Shown here piece by piece: positions 1 through 8,410 of a DNA stretch of 64,000 nt. Made by a program: the position numbers and the translations under genes. Under the pieces are notes generated by a model, which ran no database searches, was not told the DNA's origin, and saw only the letters and a program-made list of their open reading frames with translations. How positions within the stretch are numbered: position 1 is the stretch's first letter; the number at the start of each line of letters is the position of its first letter. Source of the DNA: Lentzea nigeriaca (GTDB lineage Bacteria; Actinomycetota; Actinomycetes; Mycobacteriales; Pseudonocardiaceae); assembly GCF_016907955.1 (NCBI RefSeq), contig NZ_JAFBCX010000002.1, forward strand, positions 186,001-250,000, read 5' to 3'.

Positions 1-2
1 GG

Positions 3-1034
3 CGTGACGTCCCGGTCGAGGACGAGGAGCTCGGGCGTCGCGTCGAGCCCGTGGGCGACAACGCGAACCGCCGGGTCGAGCACAACCTCATCACCAGAGC
101 CTTCTCGAGCCTGCCGGAACGCTGGCGGGTCGTGTTGTGGCGCGTCGAGGTGGAGGGTGAACGGCCCGCCTCGGTGGCGCCGCACTTCGGTCTCTCGCCC
201 AACGCCATGTCGGCGTTGGCCCGTCGCGCGCGTGAGGGTCTGCGTGCGGCCTACCTGCAGGCGCACCTGGCCGCTGACGACGGGCGTTCGTCGTGCGCGG
301 CGATCAGGGCGAAGCTCGGCACGTTCACCGCCGGTGGGGTCCAAGGCGTCGAGGAACGCCGGATCCGTGCCCACCTGGACAGCTGTTCTTCCTGCTCACA
401 GCTCTACACCGAGCTGAACGAGGTCTGCGCGACACTGCGGGCCAACGCGGCGTTCCTGATCGTGCCGTCCACGCTCGGGCTCGCGTTCGCCGGGAAGGTG
501 CTGATCAGCAAGGCGAAGATGGCTGTCGTCGCCGCGAGCGTGGCGACCGTCGGCCTGATCGGGACGATGGCCGCGGTGTTCAACGGCGGGGCCGGTGTCG
601 CGGTGCTGCAGCCGGACCAGAACCCGGTGATCGCCATGATCACGTCGGGTTCGTCCAGCTCGGGGCACAGCGAGGAGCTCGTGGTCGCTCCGCCGCCCCA
701 GGTTGAGCAGAAGCAGGAGCAGACGCGGGAGAACGTGGTGAACCCCGGCGGTGGGCAGCGTCAGGACACCGTGCGCAAGACGACGTCCTACGCGCCGCCG
801 CCTGCCGGCGACCAGCGCCGGGAACCGCCGGTCGAGCGGGCGTTGCCGGTCGTCGCGTCGTCGTCGAGCTCCAGCGAGGTGGTCACGACCGCGTCCACGA
901 CCGTGCGCGAGGTGAAGTCGCTGAACACGGCGCCCTCGACGTCCGAGACGCCGCCGTCCTCCACTCCCTGCTCGACGCCGCAGACCACGACCACCACCAT
1001 CACGCTCTATCCCAAGCCGCCGATCCAGAACTGA
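3..1034 (+). CDS. ECF sigma factor fused to zinc-finger/membrane tail (5' truncated)
   Basis: The frame is open from the left edge, so the N-terminus (sigma region 2) lies outside the window. The visible protein begins with sigma region 4 (LPERWRVVLWRVEVEG, then an HTH with LSPNAMSALARRAREGL). A putative anti-sigma zinc finger follows (Cys near the SSCAAIR stretch, then HLDSCSSC), then one membrane segment (MAVVAASVATVGLIGTMAAVF) and a Ser/Pro/Thr-rich tail of about 130 residues, predicted outside the cell. Sigma factors carrying their own zf-HC2-like segment are known in Actinobacteria; membrane tethering by the same chain would make it self-regulating. The C-terminal tail has no recognisable domain. 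The family is clear; the regulatory model is inference. Confidence 0.85.
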   Translation, partial: RDVPVEDEELGRRVEPVGDNANRRVEHNLITRAFSSLPERWRVVLWRVEVEGERPASVAPHFGLSPNAMSALARRAREGLRAAYLQAHLAADDGRSSCAAIRAKLGTFTAGGVQGVEERRIRAHLDSCSSCSQLYTELNEVCATLRANAAFLIVPSTLGLAFAGKVLISKAKMAVVAASVATVGLIGTMAAVFNGGAGVAVLQPDQNPVIAMITSGSSSSGHSEELVVAPPPQVEQKQEQTRENVVNPGGGQRQDTVRKTTSYAPPPAGDQRREPPVERALPVVASSSSSSEVVTTASTTVREVKSLNTAPSTSETPPSSTPCSTPQTTTTTITLYPKPPIQN

Positions 1035-1128
1035 CGGTGACGATCAAGGTCGGCTGAGTTCACCCACAAGGCTCGCCTCGCGGAAGGTACGGTTTGACCA
1101 AGACCGACCGAGCGTGGGAGACGGGTAC

Positions 1129-1566
1129 ATGACGCGGCTGGTGCGCGGTGCGGACGGGCGGATGTGGACGGTCCACAGCCGCATCGAGTGGCGCAACCCG
1201 GTGGAATCCGACGACTTCGAGCACGACGTCAGCGGTGGTGTCCTGCCAGGCATCATGATGGCCGGGATGCTGGTCGTGATGACAGTCGTGCTCATCGCGT
1301 GGACGCCCGAACAGGTGGTCGTGCCTGCGTGGCTGATCCTCGCGCTGATCTTCCTGTTCGCGTTCTTCCCGGTCCGCTGGGCGCTGCGCCGGCCGCACAC
1401 GCTGGTCGCTGAGAGCAAGGCCACCGCCGACGAGTTGCCACCCGAGCGGTGGATCGGTCAGGTCAGGGGTCCGCTCGCGGTGCGCCAGCAGGCCAACCGC
1501 GTCGCTCGCACGATCGAGATGCACTCGCTGCCCGACGTCGAAGGCCCGCTGCAACCCGTCGACTGA
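1129..1566 (+). CDS. Small membrane protein, function unknown
   Basis: A 145-residue protein with two adjacent hydrophobic segments (about residues 47-67 and 70-90) separated by a short TPEQVVVPA turn, ending in a charged cytoplasmic tail. ATG 1129 is chosen because a GGGAG stretch at 1116-1120 is correctly spaced; a GTG at 1114 in the same frame would put the Shine-Dalgarno inside the gene. It ends 15 nt before the DNA glycosylase gene, so the two may be co-transcribed. I recognise no family; it could be a conserved actinobacterial membrane protein of the kind found next to fpg-like genes. Confidence 0.7.
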   Translation: MTRLVRGADGRMWTVHSRIEWRNPVESDDFEHDVSGGVLPGIMMAGMLVVMTVVLIAWTPEQVVVPAWLILALIFLFAFFPVRWALRRPHTLVAESKATADELPPERWIGQVRGPLAVRQQANRVARTIEMHSLPDVEGPLQPVD

Positions 1567-1581
1567 TGCGACACTGGACCG

Positions 1582-2448
1582 GTGCCCGAGCTACCCGAGG
1601 TAGAAGCACTGGTCCACCACCTGCGTGAGAACGCGGTGGGCCGAACGGTGCACCGCGTCGACGTGGCGTCACTGCAGGTGCTCAAGACGTTCGATCCGCC
1701 GTGGACCGCGCTGCACGGCCAGGAGGTCGTGGCCGCGCACCGGCACGGCAAGCATCTCGACCTGGAGGTCGCGGACGGCCTGCACCTGGTCGTCCACCTC
1801 GCCAGAGCCGGGTGGCTGCGCTGGGCCGACACCATGTCCGCCCCGCCGCCCAAGCAGGGCCGCGGTCCGCTGGCGTTGCGCGTGCACCTGGGTCCGCCCG
1901 GTCAGGGGCCGGGGTTCGACCTGACGGAAGCCGGCACCAAGAAGGGGCTCGCGGCGTGGATCGTGCGCGACCCGAAGACCATCGCGAGCGTCGCCAGGCT
2001 GGGCCCCGACGCGTTGGAGATCACCCGCACGCAGCTCGAGGACCTGCTGGCCAAGCGCACCGAGCGGTTGAAGACGGCGCTCACCGAGCAGAGCCTGATC
2101 GCGGGCATCGGCAACGCGTACTCGGACGAGATCATGCACATGGCCCGGCTCTCGCCGTATGCGACGGCGGGGAAGCTCGACTCCGAACAGCTGGACCGGC
2201 TGCACGAAGCCATGATCAGCACGTTGACCGACGCGGTGGCGCGGTCCGTCGGTCAGGACGCCGCCCGGCTCAAGGGCGAGAAGCGGTCCGGCCTGCGGGT
2301 GCACGCGCGCACCGGGCTGCCGTGTCCCGTCTGCGGTGACACGGTTCGTGAGGTGTCGTTCGCGGACAAGGCGTTCCAGTACTGCCCGACGTGCCAGACC
2401 GGCGGCAAGCCACTGGCCGACCGCCGGTTGTCCCGCCTGCTCAAATAA
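1582..2448 (+). CDS. Fpg/Nei-family DNA glycosylase
   Basis: A base-excision repair glycosylase/AP lyase of 288 residues, the normal family length. It starts with PELPEVE, placing the catalytic Pro2 and Glu3 at the mature N-terminus; Lys57 (RHGKHL) matches the conserved DNA-binding lysine. The H2TH region carries LIAGIGNAYSDEI. The C-terminal zinc finger has Cys at about 248, 251, 268 and 271. In the finger hairpin the usual catalytic Arg (R-A-T-F-x-C in E. coli Fpg) appears to be Lys (DKAFQYC), so preference for 8-oxoguanine versus other lesions cannot be assumed. GTG start because the Pro must follow the initiator directly. Confidence 0.93.
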   Translation: MPELPEVEALVHHLRENAVGRTVHRVDVASLQVLKTFDPPWTALHGQEVVAAHRHGKHLDLEVADGLHLVVHLARAGWLRWADTMSAPPPKQGRGPLALRVHLGPPGQGPGFDLTEAGTKKGLAAWIVRDPKTIASVARLGPDALEITRTQLEDLLAKRTERLKTALTEQSLIAGIGNAYSDEIMHMARLSPYATAGKLDSEQLDRLHEAMISTLTDAVARSVGQDAARLKGEKRSGLRVHARTGLPCPVCGDTVREVSFADKAFQYCPTCQTGGKPLADRRLSRLLK

Positions 2449-2483
2449 CCGCCGCTTAACCGGCCACGGTCACGCTCGGCCGC

Positions 2484-2927
2484 ATGACACGTCTTCGGAA
2501 GGCCATCGCCATCACGGTGGCTGCTGCTGCGGCGCTCATCGTGGCGCCGATGAACGCGCACGCCGCTGAGTACGGGTGCACGGGCAACCTGATCGACACC
2601 TACAAGGTGACGTCCAACGTGCCGAACCACCTGAGCACGATCCGGCTCTACTACAACTCGAGCACCGGCTACAACTGCGCTGCCAACGTCAAGACGGCGT
2701 ACTACTCGCAGTTCAAGCACGAGGCCAGCATCGCCATCTGGAACCAGGACTTCCGCGAGGACGACAACAACAGGCCTGGCTACAACAACGACTTCGACTC
2801 CGGCAAGTTCCAGTACTACGCCGGCCCCGTCAAGGTGTACGGCAAGGGCAAGTGCATCTCGATGCGCGCCATCACCTACTACTACGACGAGCGGGCGATC
2901 CGCGACGTCTGGGGCGTGCACTGCTAA
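2484..2927 (+). CDS. Secreted spore-associated protein A-like protein
   Basis: A 147-residue exported protein. A Sec signal peptide (MTRLRKAIAI, hydrophobic AAAAALIV core, cleavage near NAHA-AEYG) is followed by a Tyr/Asn-rich domain with four Cys (YGCTGN, GYNCAAN, GKCISM, terminal GVHC) that could form two disulfides. The pattern TIRLYYNSSTGYNC ... YAGPV resembles the streptomycete SapA family found on spores. Its molecular function is unknown; the family call rests on motif memory only. Its stop overlaps the convergent lutC stop by 3 nt. Confidence 0.7.
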   Translation: MTRLRKAIAITVAAAAALIVAPMNAHAAEYGCTGNLIDTYKVTSNVPNHLSTIRLYYNSSTGYNCAANVKTAYYSQFKHEASIAIWNQDFREDDNNRPGYNNDFDSGKFQYYAGPVKVYGKGKCISMRAITYYYDERAIRDVWGVHC

Positions 2928-3508
2928 CCGACGATGAGCACCTCCAGGGTGCGTGGGCCGTGGACGCCCTCCACCCTGTTCAGCTCGATGTCGCTCGTCG
3001 CCGACGGGCCGCTGATGAACGTCAGCGGCCGCGTCGGCTCCAGCCGCTGAAGAGCTTCCGGCACCGACGCTGCGATCTGGTCCGCCCGCACCACACACAC
3101 GTGGTAGTCGGGCAGCAGCGTCAACGCACGGCGCCCCTGGGCCTCGCCGCCGTCGAGGACGATCGTGCCGGTGTCGGCGATCGCCACCGCGCAGCCGGTC
3201 AGCACGCCGTCCGCCTGGTCGAGCTCCTCGATCGACAACGGCTCGCGCAGCCACGTGACGCCGTCGACGAGCCACTCGGCCGGAACGCCTGCCGGTGCCA
3301 CGATTCGCTTGCCCTGCAACGACGTCAGCGCTTCCGGCACGTTCGACACGACGTGCACGACCGCGCGGTAGTCGGCGACCCGCTCGGCGAACAGCTCGAC
3401 GCCGCCCGGCCCCTGCTGGAGGTAGCCGCGGACGACGGGCTCGGCCGCCGGGACGTTCGCGTGCCTGATACGCGCCAGGATTTCCTCACGTGCAGCTGTA
3501 TTGATCAT
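2924..3508 (-). CDS. lutC: Lactate utilization protein LutC
   Basis: 194 residues, LUD-domain protein; third component of the LutABC L-lactate oxidation complex that passes electrons from lactate to the respiratory chain. Recognisable stretches are GCAVAIADTGTIVLDGG and the C-terminal RTLEVLIVG. ATG 3508 overlaps the lutB stop (ATGA), indicating translational coupling. The frame is open further upstream, but that region is lutB in another frame, so the coupled ATG is preferred. No catalytic residues are established for this subunit. Confidence 0.93.
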   Translation of the reverse strand: MINTAAREEILARIRHANVPAAEPVVRGYLQQGPGGVELFAERVADYRAVVHVVSNVPEALTSLQGKRIVAPAGVPAEWLVDGVTWLREPLSIEELDQADGVLTGCAVAIADTGTIVLDGGEAQGRRALTLLPDYHVCVVRADQIAASVPEALQRLEPTRPLTFISGPSATSDIELNRVEGVHGPRTLEVLIVG

Positions 3509-4929
3509 TTTTGGCAACGGTTCTTCCTCCACCAGGAGCGGAACGACTCGGCCGGCGGTGCGGGGACGTCCCGTGAGGACGTCCACTTCGAACCGGGCCA
3601 CGGCAACGACGTGATCCGCCCGTCCTTGGCAAAGAACCGGGCCAGGGAACCGGCTTTCTGCGCCTTCTCGTACCGCGACGCCTCCGCGAAGACCCACGCG
3701 GCCGCGGCCATCGCGACGGACTCGGCCGTACGTCCCTTCGCCTCCACGGCTTCCGCGCGCAGATGCGTGAGCACCGACGGGATGTCGATCCGCACCGGGC
3801 AGACCTCGAAGCACGCGCCGCACAGCGAGGAGGCGTACGGAAGTGAGGCGGCCTGCGGGTCGTGCATGTCGCCGACCAGCTGCGGCGTCAGGATCGCACC
3901 GATCGGTCCGGGGTAGACGGATCCGTAGGACTGGCCGCCGGTGCGTTCGTAGACCGGGCAGACGTTGAGGCACGCCGAACACCGGATGCACCGGAGTGCT
4001 TGGCGCCCAACGGAATCGTGCAACGTCGCCGTGCGGCCGTTGTCGATCAGCACGAGGTGGAAGCTCTGCGGGCCGTCGCCGGGCGTCACGCCGGTCCACA
4101 CGCTCGTGTACGGGTTCATGCGTTCCGCTGTGGACGACCGGGGCAGCAGCTGCAGGAAGACCTCCAGGTCCTGCCACGTCGGCACGAGCTTCTCGATGCC
4201 CATCACGGTGATCAGGGTTTCCGGCAGCGTCAGGCACATCCGGCCGTTGCCCTCGGACTCCAGCACCACGATCGACCCGGTGTCGGCCACGGCGAAGTTG
4301 GCTCCGGAGATGGCCACCTTCGTGGTGAGGAACTTCTCGCGCAGGTAGACGCGTGCCGCCTCGGCGAGGTCCGCCGGTTCGTCGGAGAGCTCGACTCCCA
4401 TGCGGCGCTGGAAGATCTCGCGGATCTCCGAGCGGTTGCGGTGGATCGCGGGCACCAGGATGTGCGACGGCCTGTCGTCGCCGAGCTGCACGATCAGCTC
4501 GGCCAGGTCGGTCTCGATCGCCTGCACGCCACCGGCTTCGAGGGCCTCGTTGAGCCCGATCTCGGCGGTGGCCATGGACTTGACCTTGACGACCTCGCTC
4601 GCGTTCTCCTGACGGCAGAGGTCGAGCACGATCCGGTTCGCCTCTTCGGCGTCGCGGGCCCAGTGCACGACGCCGCCGCGCGCCGTGACCGACTCCTCCA
4701 ACTCGACGAGGAGCGTGTCGAGGCGCGCCAGCACGTCGTCCTTGATCTGCTCACCGGCGACCCTGAGCTGTTCCCAGTCGGTCATCTCGGTGACGGCCGC
4801 GGCGCGCCTCTCCCGGATGGTCCCCGTCGCCTTGCGCAGGTTCTGCCGCAGCTGGGTGTCGTTCAACGCCGCCTTGGCCGCCTTGGGGAACGTCGGGCTG
4901 CCCAGCCAGGTCACGGGGTTGCGCGCCAC
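3505..4929 (-). CDS. lutB: Lactate utilization iron-sulfur protein LutB
   Basis: 474 residues. N-terminal LUD domain (with SGANFAVADTGSIVVLESEG), then a ferredoxin-like region with a complete 4Fe-4S motif at Cys 314, 317, 320, 324 (CIRCSACLNVCP) and a second at about 370-377 (CGACFEVCP). It is the electron-transfer subunit between LutA and LutC. GTG 4929 gives the conserved start (ARNPVTWLGSPTFP) and overlaps lutA by 19 nt; upstream in-frame sequence lies within lutA. Second gene of the lutA-lutB-lutC operon. Confidence 0.94.
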   Translation of the reverse strand: MARNPVTWLGSPTFPKAAKAALNDTQLRQNLRKATGTIRERRAAAVTEMTDWEQLRVAGEQIKDDVLARLDTLLVELEESVTARGGVVHWARDAEEANRIVLDLCRQENASEVVKVKSMATAEIGLNEALEAGGVQAIETDLAELIVQLGDDRPSHILVPAIHRNRSEIREIFQRRMGVELSDEPADLAEAARVYLREKFLTTKVAISGANFAVADTGSIVVLESEGNGRMCLTLPETLITVMGIEKLVPTWQDLEVFLQLLPRSSTAERMNPYTSVWTGVTPGDGPQSFHLVLIDNGRTATLHDSVGRQALRCIRCSACLNVCPVYERTGGQSYGSVYPGPIGAILTPQLVGDMHDPQAASLPYASSLCGACFEVCPVRIDIPSVLTHLRAEAVEAKGRTAESVAMAAAAWVFAEASRYEKAQKAGSLARFFAKDGRITSLPWPGSKWTSSRDVPAPPAESFRSWWRKNRCQK

Positions 4930-5630
4930 GGGTCCTCCTCCGTCGAAGCCAGGATCTCCGCCAGATGCACCGACCGGACGCCCGCGCGCAGCCGCGACAG
5001 GCCACCGCCGATGTGCATCAGGCACGAGTTGTCACCAGCTGACAGCACTTCCGCGCCGGTGTCGAGCACGCACCGCATCTTGTCGGCGAGCATCGCCGTG
5101 GACGTCTCGGCGTTCTTCACCGCGAAGGTGCCGCCGAAGCCGCAGCACTGCGTCGAGTCCGGAAGTTCCACCAGGTCGAGTGCCTTGACCGCCCTGAGCA
5201 GGGCCAGCGGCTTGTCGCCGACGCCCAGCATGCGCAGCGAGTGACAGGTGGGGTGATAGGTGACCCGGTGGGGGAACCACGCGCCCACGTCCGTCACGCC
5301 CAACACGTCCACGAGGAACTCGGCGAGCTCGAACGTCCGCGGCGGCGACGCACCCAGTGTGGGATGGATCTCCCGGACCATGCCCGCGCACGACCCGGAC
5401 GGCGCGACGACGTAGTCGTAGCCGGAGAAGACATCGGCGTACTTGCGGGCAAGAGGCTTCGCGTTCTCGCGGTAGCCGGTGTTGAAGTGCATTTGCCCGC
5501 AGCAGGTCTGGTCGAGCGGAAACTCCACCGAACAGCCGAGCCGCTCCAGCAGACGCACGACAGCACGTGCCGTCGACGGAAAGAACGTGTCGGTCAGGCA
5601 GGTCGCGAACAGGGCCACTTTCACGCGCAC
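4911..5630 (-). CDS. lutA: Lactate utilization protein LutA (CCG-domain)
   Basis: 239 residues, a two-repeat CCG-domain protein of the heterodisulfide-reductase/GlpC type: TCCGQMHFNTG and QCCGFGGTFAVK supply paired Cys that bind Fe-S clusters. It begins VRVKVALFATCLTD, typical of LutA. GTG 5630 is preferred because GGGAG (5636-5640) lies 5 nt upstream; GTG 5624 is an alternative. First gene of the lactate operon, transcribed away from the LytS-type kinase across a 97-bp intergenic region. No lactate permease or GntR regulator lies beside it. Confidence 0.93.
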   Translation of the reverse strand: MRVKVALFATCLTDTFFPSTARAVVRLLERLGCSVEFPLDQTCCGQMHFNTGYRENAKPLARKYADVFSGYDYVVAPSGSCAGMVREIHPTLGASPPRTFELAEFLVDVLGVTDVGAWFPHRVTYHPTCHSLRMLGVGDKPLALLRAVKALDLVELPDSTQCCGFGGTFAVKNAETSTAMLADKMRCVLDTGAEVLSAGDNSCLMHIGGGLSRLRAGVRSVHLAEILASTEEDPWRATP

Positions 5631-5727
5631 ACCCTCTCCCGTAATTCGTATGATGTCTACCCGATCCATGGACCGTACGGGGGTACGCCGGGCGCGCCTC
5701 TTGCTCTAGGACCGCCCCACAGACAGC

Positions 5728-6990
5728 ATGTGCCTTGTGGGCGACCTGTTGACCGAGCGCGCCGTGCTCGGTGTCATCGCGACCCTGGCAGTTCTGGGGC
5801 TCTTCGTGATGCTGTGCCGCGCTCGACGAGTCAGCACCTCCGTCGAGGATGCTGTGATGGACATGCTCGACCGCATGTCCAAGGCGTCGAGCGATCTTCG
5901 CGCTGGGCTGACCCAGGAGGCGGCCGACAAGGCCACGCCTCACCTGCGCGAGATGCTGCGGTGCGTCGCGGTCGCCATCACCGACGAGGAAGGCACCGTC
6001 CTGTCGTGGGACGGCGGCGCGAACGACCACTACGAGTACCTCCGCGACACGGTCGCCCGTGCCATCAACAACTGCCACAAGGAACACGTCGACCACCGCA
6101 AGCTCGGCTGCGAGCTCCAGGGGCCGTGCTCCCTGCACAGCGTTGTGGTCGTGCCGCTGGTTGTCGAGGGCGACGTCGCCGGAACGCTGATCGTCGTCTC
6201 GGGTGTTGCCTCGAAGCGCCAGATCCGCATGGCGGAGGAGACCGCCCGTTTCGTCTCCACGCAGCTCGAGCTGGAGGTCGTCCAGAAGCAGCGGCAGGCC
6301 CTCGCCCAGGCCGAGGTGAAGGCCCTGCGAGCCCAGATCTCGCCGCACTTCGTCTACAACGCGCTGAACACGATCTCCTCGTTGATCCGCACCGACCCGT
6401 CCCACGCCCGCGAGCTGCTGCAGGAGTTCGCCGAGTTCACGCGCTACTCGTTCCGCACGGACGGCCTGTTCACGACGCTGGCCGACGAGCTCACGAACAT
6501 CCACCGCTACCTGACGATCGAGCAGGCTCGCTACGGCTCCCGCCTGAACGTGCGCCTGCGCATCGCCCCCGAGGTCCTTCAGGTCGTGCTGCCGTTCCTG
6601 GTGCTCCAGCCGCTGGTCGAGAACGCGGTCCGGCACGGCCTGGCCAAGAAGCCCGGCGGCGGCATGCTGACGATCACCGCCGAGGACAACGGCAACGAGG
6701 CCCTGATCAGCGTCGAGGACGACGGCGTCGGCATGGACCCGGATCGGCTGGACGACATCAAGGACGCCCATCAGACGGGTGCGCACGTCGGCATCGGCAA
6801 CATCAACGACCGCATGCGCACGGTGTTCGGCGCCGAGTACGCGCTGGTCGTCGAGACCGCGCCCAACGCGGGCACCAAGGTGATCCTCAAGGTGCCGAAG
6901 TTCGCGCGGAACGTGCTGCCGAACCTGAACCTGGGGTCGCAGCTGACGGACGAGCCGATGACGAACGAGCAGCCGGTGATCCGCGCTTGA
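5728..6990 (+). CDS. LytS/YehU-type sensor histidine kinase
   Basis: 420 residues. One N-terminal membrane segment (about 11-30), a GAF-like sensor domain (about 65-175), then a His_kinase domain with the phosphoacceptor in SPHFVYNALNTISSL (His207), and a HATPase with N-box LQPLVENAVRHGL, G1 DDGVGMDP and G2 GIGNINDR. Kinases of this class pair with LytTR regulators and in E. coli (BtsS, YpdA) sense pyruvate to control carbon transporters. A LytTR regulator and two SSS symporter genes follow within 3 kb. The sensor has a cluster of Cys (116, 128, 134) that may bind a ligand or metal. ATG 5728; GTG 5737 is an alternative. Confidence 0.92.
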   Translation: MCLVGDLLTERAVLGVIATLAVLGLFVMLCRARRVSTSVEDAVMDMLDRMSKASSDLRAGLTQEAADKATPHLREMLRCVAVAITDEEGTVLSWDGGANDHYEYLRDTVARAINNCHKEHVDHRKLGCELQGPCSLHSVVVVPLVVEGDVAGTLIVVSGVASKRQIRMAEETARFVSTQLELEVVQKQRQALAQAEVKALRAQISPHFVYNALNTISSLIRTDPSHARELLQEFAEFTRYSFRTDGLFTTLADELTNIHRYLTIEQARYGSRLNVRLRIAPEVLQVVLPFLVLQPLVENAVRHGLAKKPGGGMLTITAEDNGNEALISVEDDGVGMDPDRLDDIKDAHQTGAHVGIGNINDRMRTVFGAEYALVVETAPNAGTKVILKVPKFARNVLPNLNLGSQLTDEPMTNEQPVIRA

Positions 6991-7121
6991 CTCTCGGGCC
7001 TGAAGTTGAGTGTGCAACCATCCTCAACTCGGAGGCTCACCCTGCCGATTGTGCTGTTGACCAATGAACAGCCGGCCATTTTGTGCAACAAGGGCCGGCC
7101 GCGAGTTAAGGGCAACATCCA

Positions 7122-7202
7122 TTGCAGGAACAACAAGCACCCGAGCGCGTCCGCGTCTGCATCAAGTGCACCGCGAAGGGTTTCTCCAGCTGCAAGTGCT
7201 GA
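7122..7202 (+). CDS. Possible 26-residue Cys-rich peptide
   Basis: A short frame in the 0.5-kb gap after the kinase: TTG start, AAGGG (7108-7112) nine bases upstream, and a product ending in CIKCTAKGFSSCKC, i.e. four Cys in a CxxC...CxC array over 14 residues. That spacing could bind zinc or an Fe-S cluster. It has no homologue I recognise, and a reading frame of this length can arise by chance. The good Shine-Dalgarno spacing and ordered Cys are the only support. Confidence 0.35.
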   Translation: MQEQQAPERVRVCIKCTAKGFSSCKC

Positions 7203-7220
7203 GCTCCACGGCGCCGCAGG

Positions 7221-7388
7221 TCAGCGTGCTGCAACAGCCAAAGTCGTGATCAGCACGACGGCGCACACGCTCCAGCTCACCCACATCCAGTAGATGTGCA
7301 TCGGCGTCGGTCCGGCGGCGTTCTGCCTGCCCCGGTCGTCCCACCACTCGACGTACCGTTCGAGCCAGCGGATCGGGTTGAACGTCAC
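7221..7388 (-). CDS. Small single-span membrane protein
   Basis: A 55-residue frame starting GTG 7388 (TFNPIRWLERYVEWWDDRG), with one hydrophobic segment near the C-terminus (WVSWSVCAVVLITTLAVAA) and a Trp-rich amphipathic N-terminal part. The layout of interfacial Trp/Arg followed by one clean helix looks like a real small membrane protein rather than chance. It is transcribed opposite to its neighbours and lies between the kinase and the S49 peptidase, with its start about 100 nt from the divergent peptidase gene. No family recognised. Confidence 0.55.
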   Translation of the reverse strand: MTFNPIRWLERYVEWWDDRGRQNAAGPTPMHIYWMWVSWSVCAVVLITTLAVAAR

Positions 7389-7486
7389 AAGCCGAACCTA
7401 GCATCACGTGTTCAACGTCACGCGGGAGCAACCGACCGCCCATCGAGGCTCCCGCGTGCACACGAAACGCACGTACTGTCGAGTAC

Positions 7487-8347
7487 ATGAGCGTCACGGA
7501 CAAGATCGCGGCCCGTCTCCCGAGGGTCATGGACCGGGGTGAGCGGCCGCCGGTCGTCGCCGCGGTGCGGTTGCACGGGGTGATCACCCCGCAGTCCTCG
7601 CCGGTCGCGCGCAACACGATCAGCCTCCAGAACATCGAGACGGCCATCAACCGCGCGTTCGACAACGAGCGGCTGATCGCCGTGGCGCTGCTCATCAACT
7701 CGCCCGGCGGTGCGCCCACACAGTCGGCACTCATCGCCGAACGCATCCGCGAGCTCGCCACCAAGAAGCACGTGCCGGTGCTCGCGTTCTGCGAGGACGT
7801 CGCGGCAAGCGGCGGCTACTGGCTGGCGTGCGCGGCGGACGAGATCTACGCGCACGGAACGAGCCTCGTCGGTTCCATCGGCGTGGTCAGCGCCGGGTTC
7901 GGGCTCAACGGCCTGCTGGACAAGGCCGGCGTCGAACGCCGCGTCTACACGGCCGGGGAGAACAAGGTGCGGCTCGACCCGTTCCAGGCCGAGAAGCCCG
8001 AGGACGTCGAGTGGCTCAAGGGGCTGCACGCCGACCTGCACGAGCAGTTCAAGGCATGGGTCACCGAACGCCGCGGCAGCAAGCTGAAGACCGAAGAGGA
8101 CCTCTTCAGCGGCGAGATCTGGACCGGCGTCAAGGCCCAGCAGCTCGGCCTCGTCGACGGCATCGGCACCATCCGGAGCGTGATCGCCAAGCGCTTCCCG
8201 GACGCCGAGCTGACGGTCGCGGAGCCGAAGAAGCCGTTGCTGGCCAAGCTCGGACTCGCGGCCGCGTCCACCCGATCGGGCGATCTCGTGACGCAGGTGC
8301 TCGCGAGCCTCGAGGAACGTGCACGCTGGTCCCGATTCGGGCTGTGA
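7487..8347 (+). CDS. S49 family serine peptidase (SppA/SohB-like)
   Basis: 286 residues with one ClpP-fold S49 domain. The nucleophile is probably Ser108 in EDVAASGGYWLACAADEI, with Lys160 (AGENKVRLDPF) as a candidate general base; NSPGG (71-75) forms the oxyanion-hole region. There is no obvious N-terminal membrane segment or signal peptide, unlike SppA itself, so a soluble or peripherally attached protein is likely. S49 enzymes degrade signal peptides or process membrane proteins. ATG 7487 gives a natural start (MSVTDKIAARLPRVMDRG). It sits between the LytS kinase and its LytTR partner; a functional link is unproven. Confidence 0.9.
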   Translation: MSVTDKIAARLPRVMDRGERPPVVAAVRLHGVITPQSSPVARNTISLQNIETAINRAFDNERLIAVALLINSPGGAPTQSALIAERIRELATKKHVPVLAFCEDVAASGGYWLACAADEIYAHGTSLVGSIGVVSAGFGLNGLLDKAGVERRVYTAGENKVRLDPFQAEKPEDVEWLKGLHADLHEQFKAWVTERRGSKLKTEEDLFSGEIWTGVKAQQLGLVDGIGTIRSVIAKRFPDAELTVAEPKKPLLAKLGLAAASTRSGDLVTQVLASLEERARWSRFGL

Positions 8348-8410
8348 GCATCAGTTCGGTTTCGCAGGGCGTGTCGAGTCAACCCTTGACGTAGACATGA
8401 CCGCACATTG

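Noticed and set aside
855..905. Short TCG/GTCGTC-rich low-complexity run
   Set aside because: Encodes the Ser-rich tail of the sigma-factor protein; no repeat unit beyond codon repetition.
5032..7017. Long open frames opposite and in alternate frames of the LutA and kinase genes (661 and 608 codons)
   Set aside because: Arg/Ala/His/Asp-rich products with no motif; they mirror real genes and arise from GC-biased third positions.
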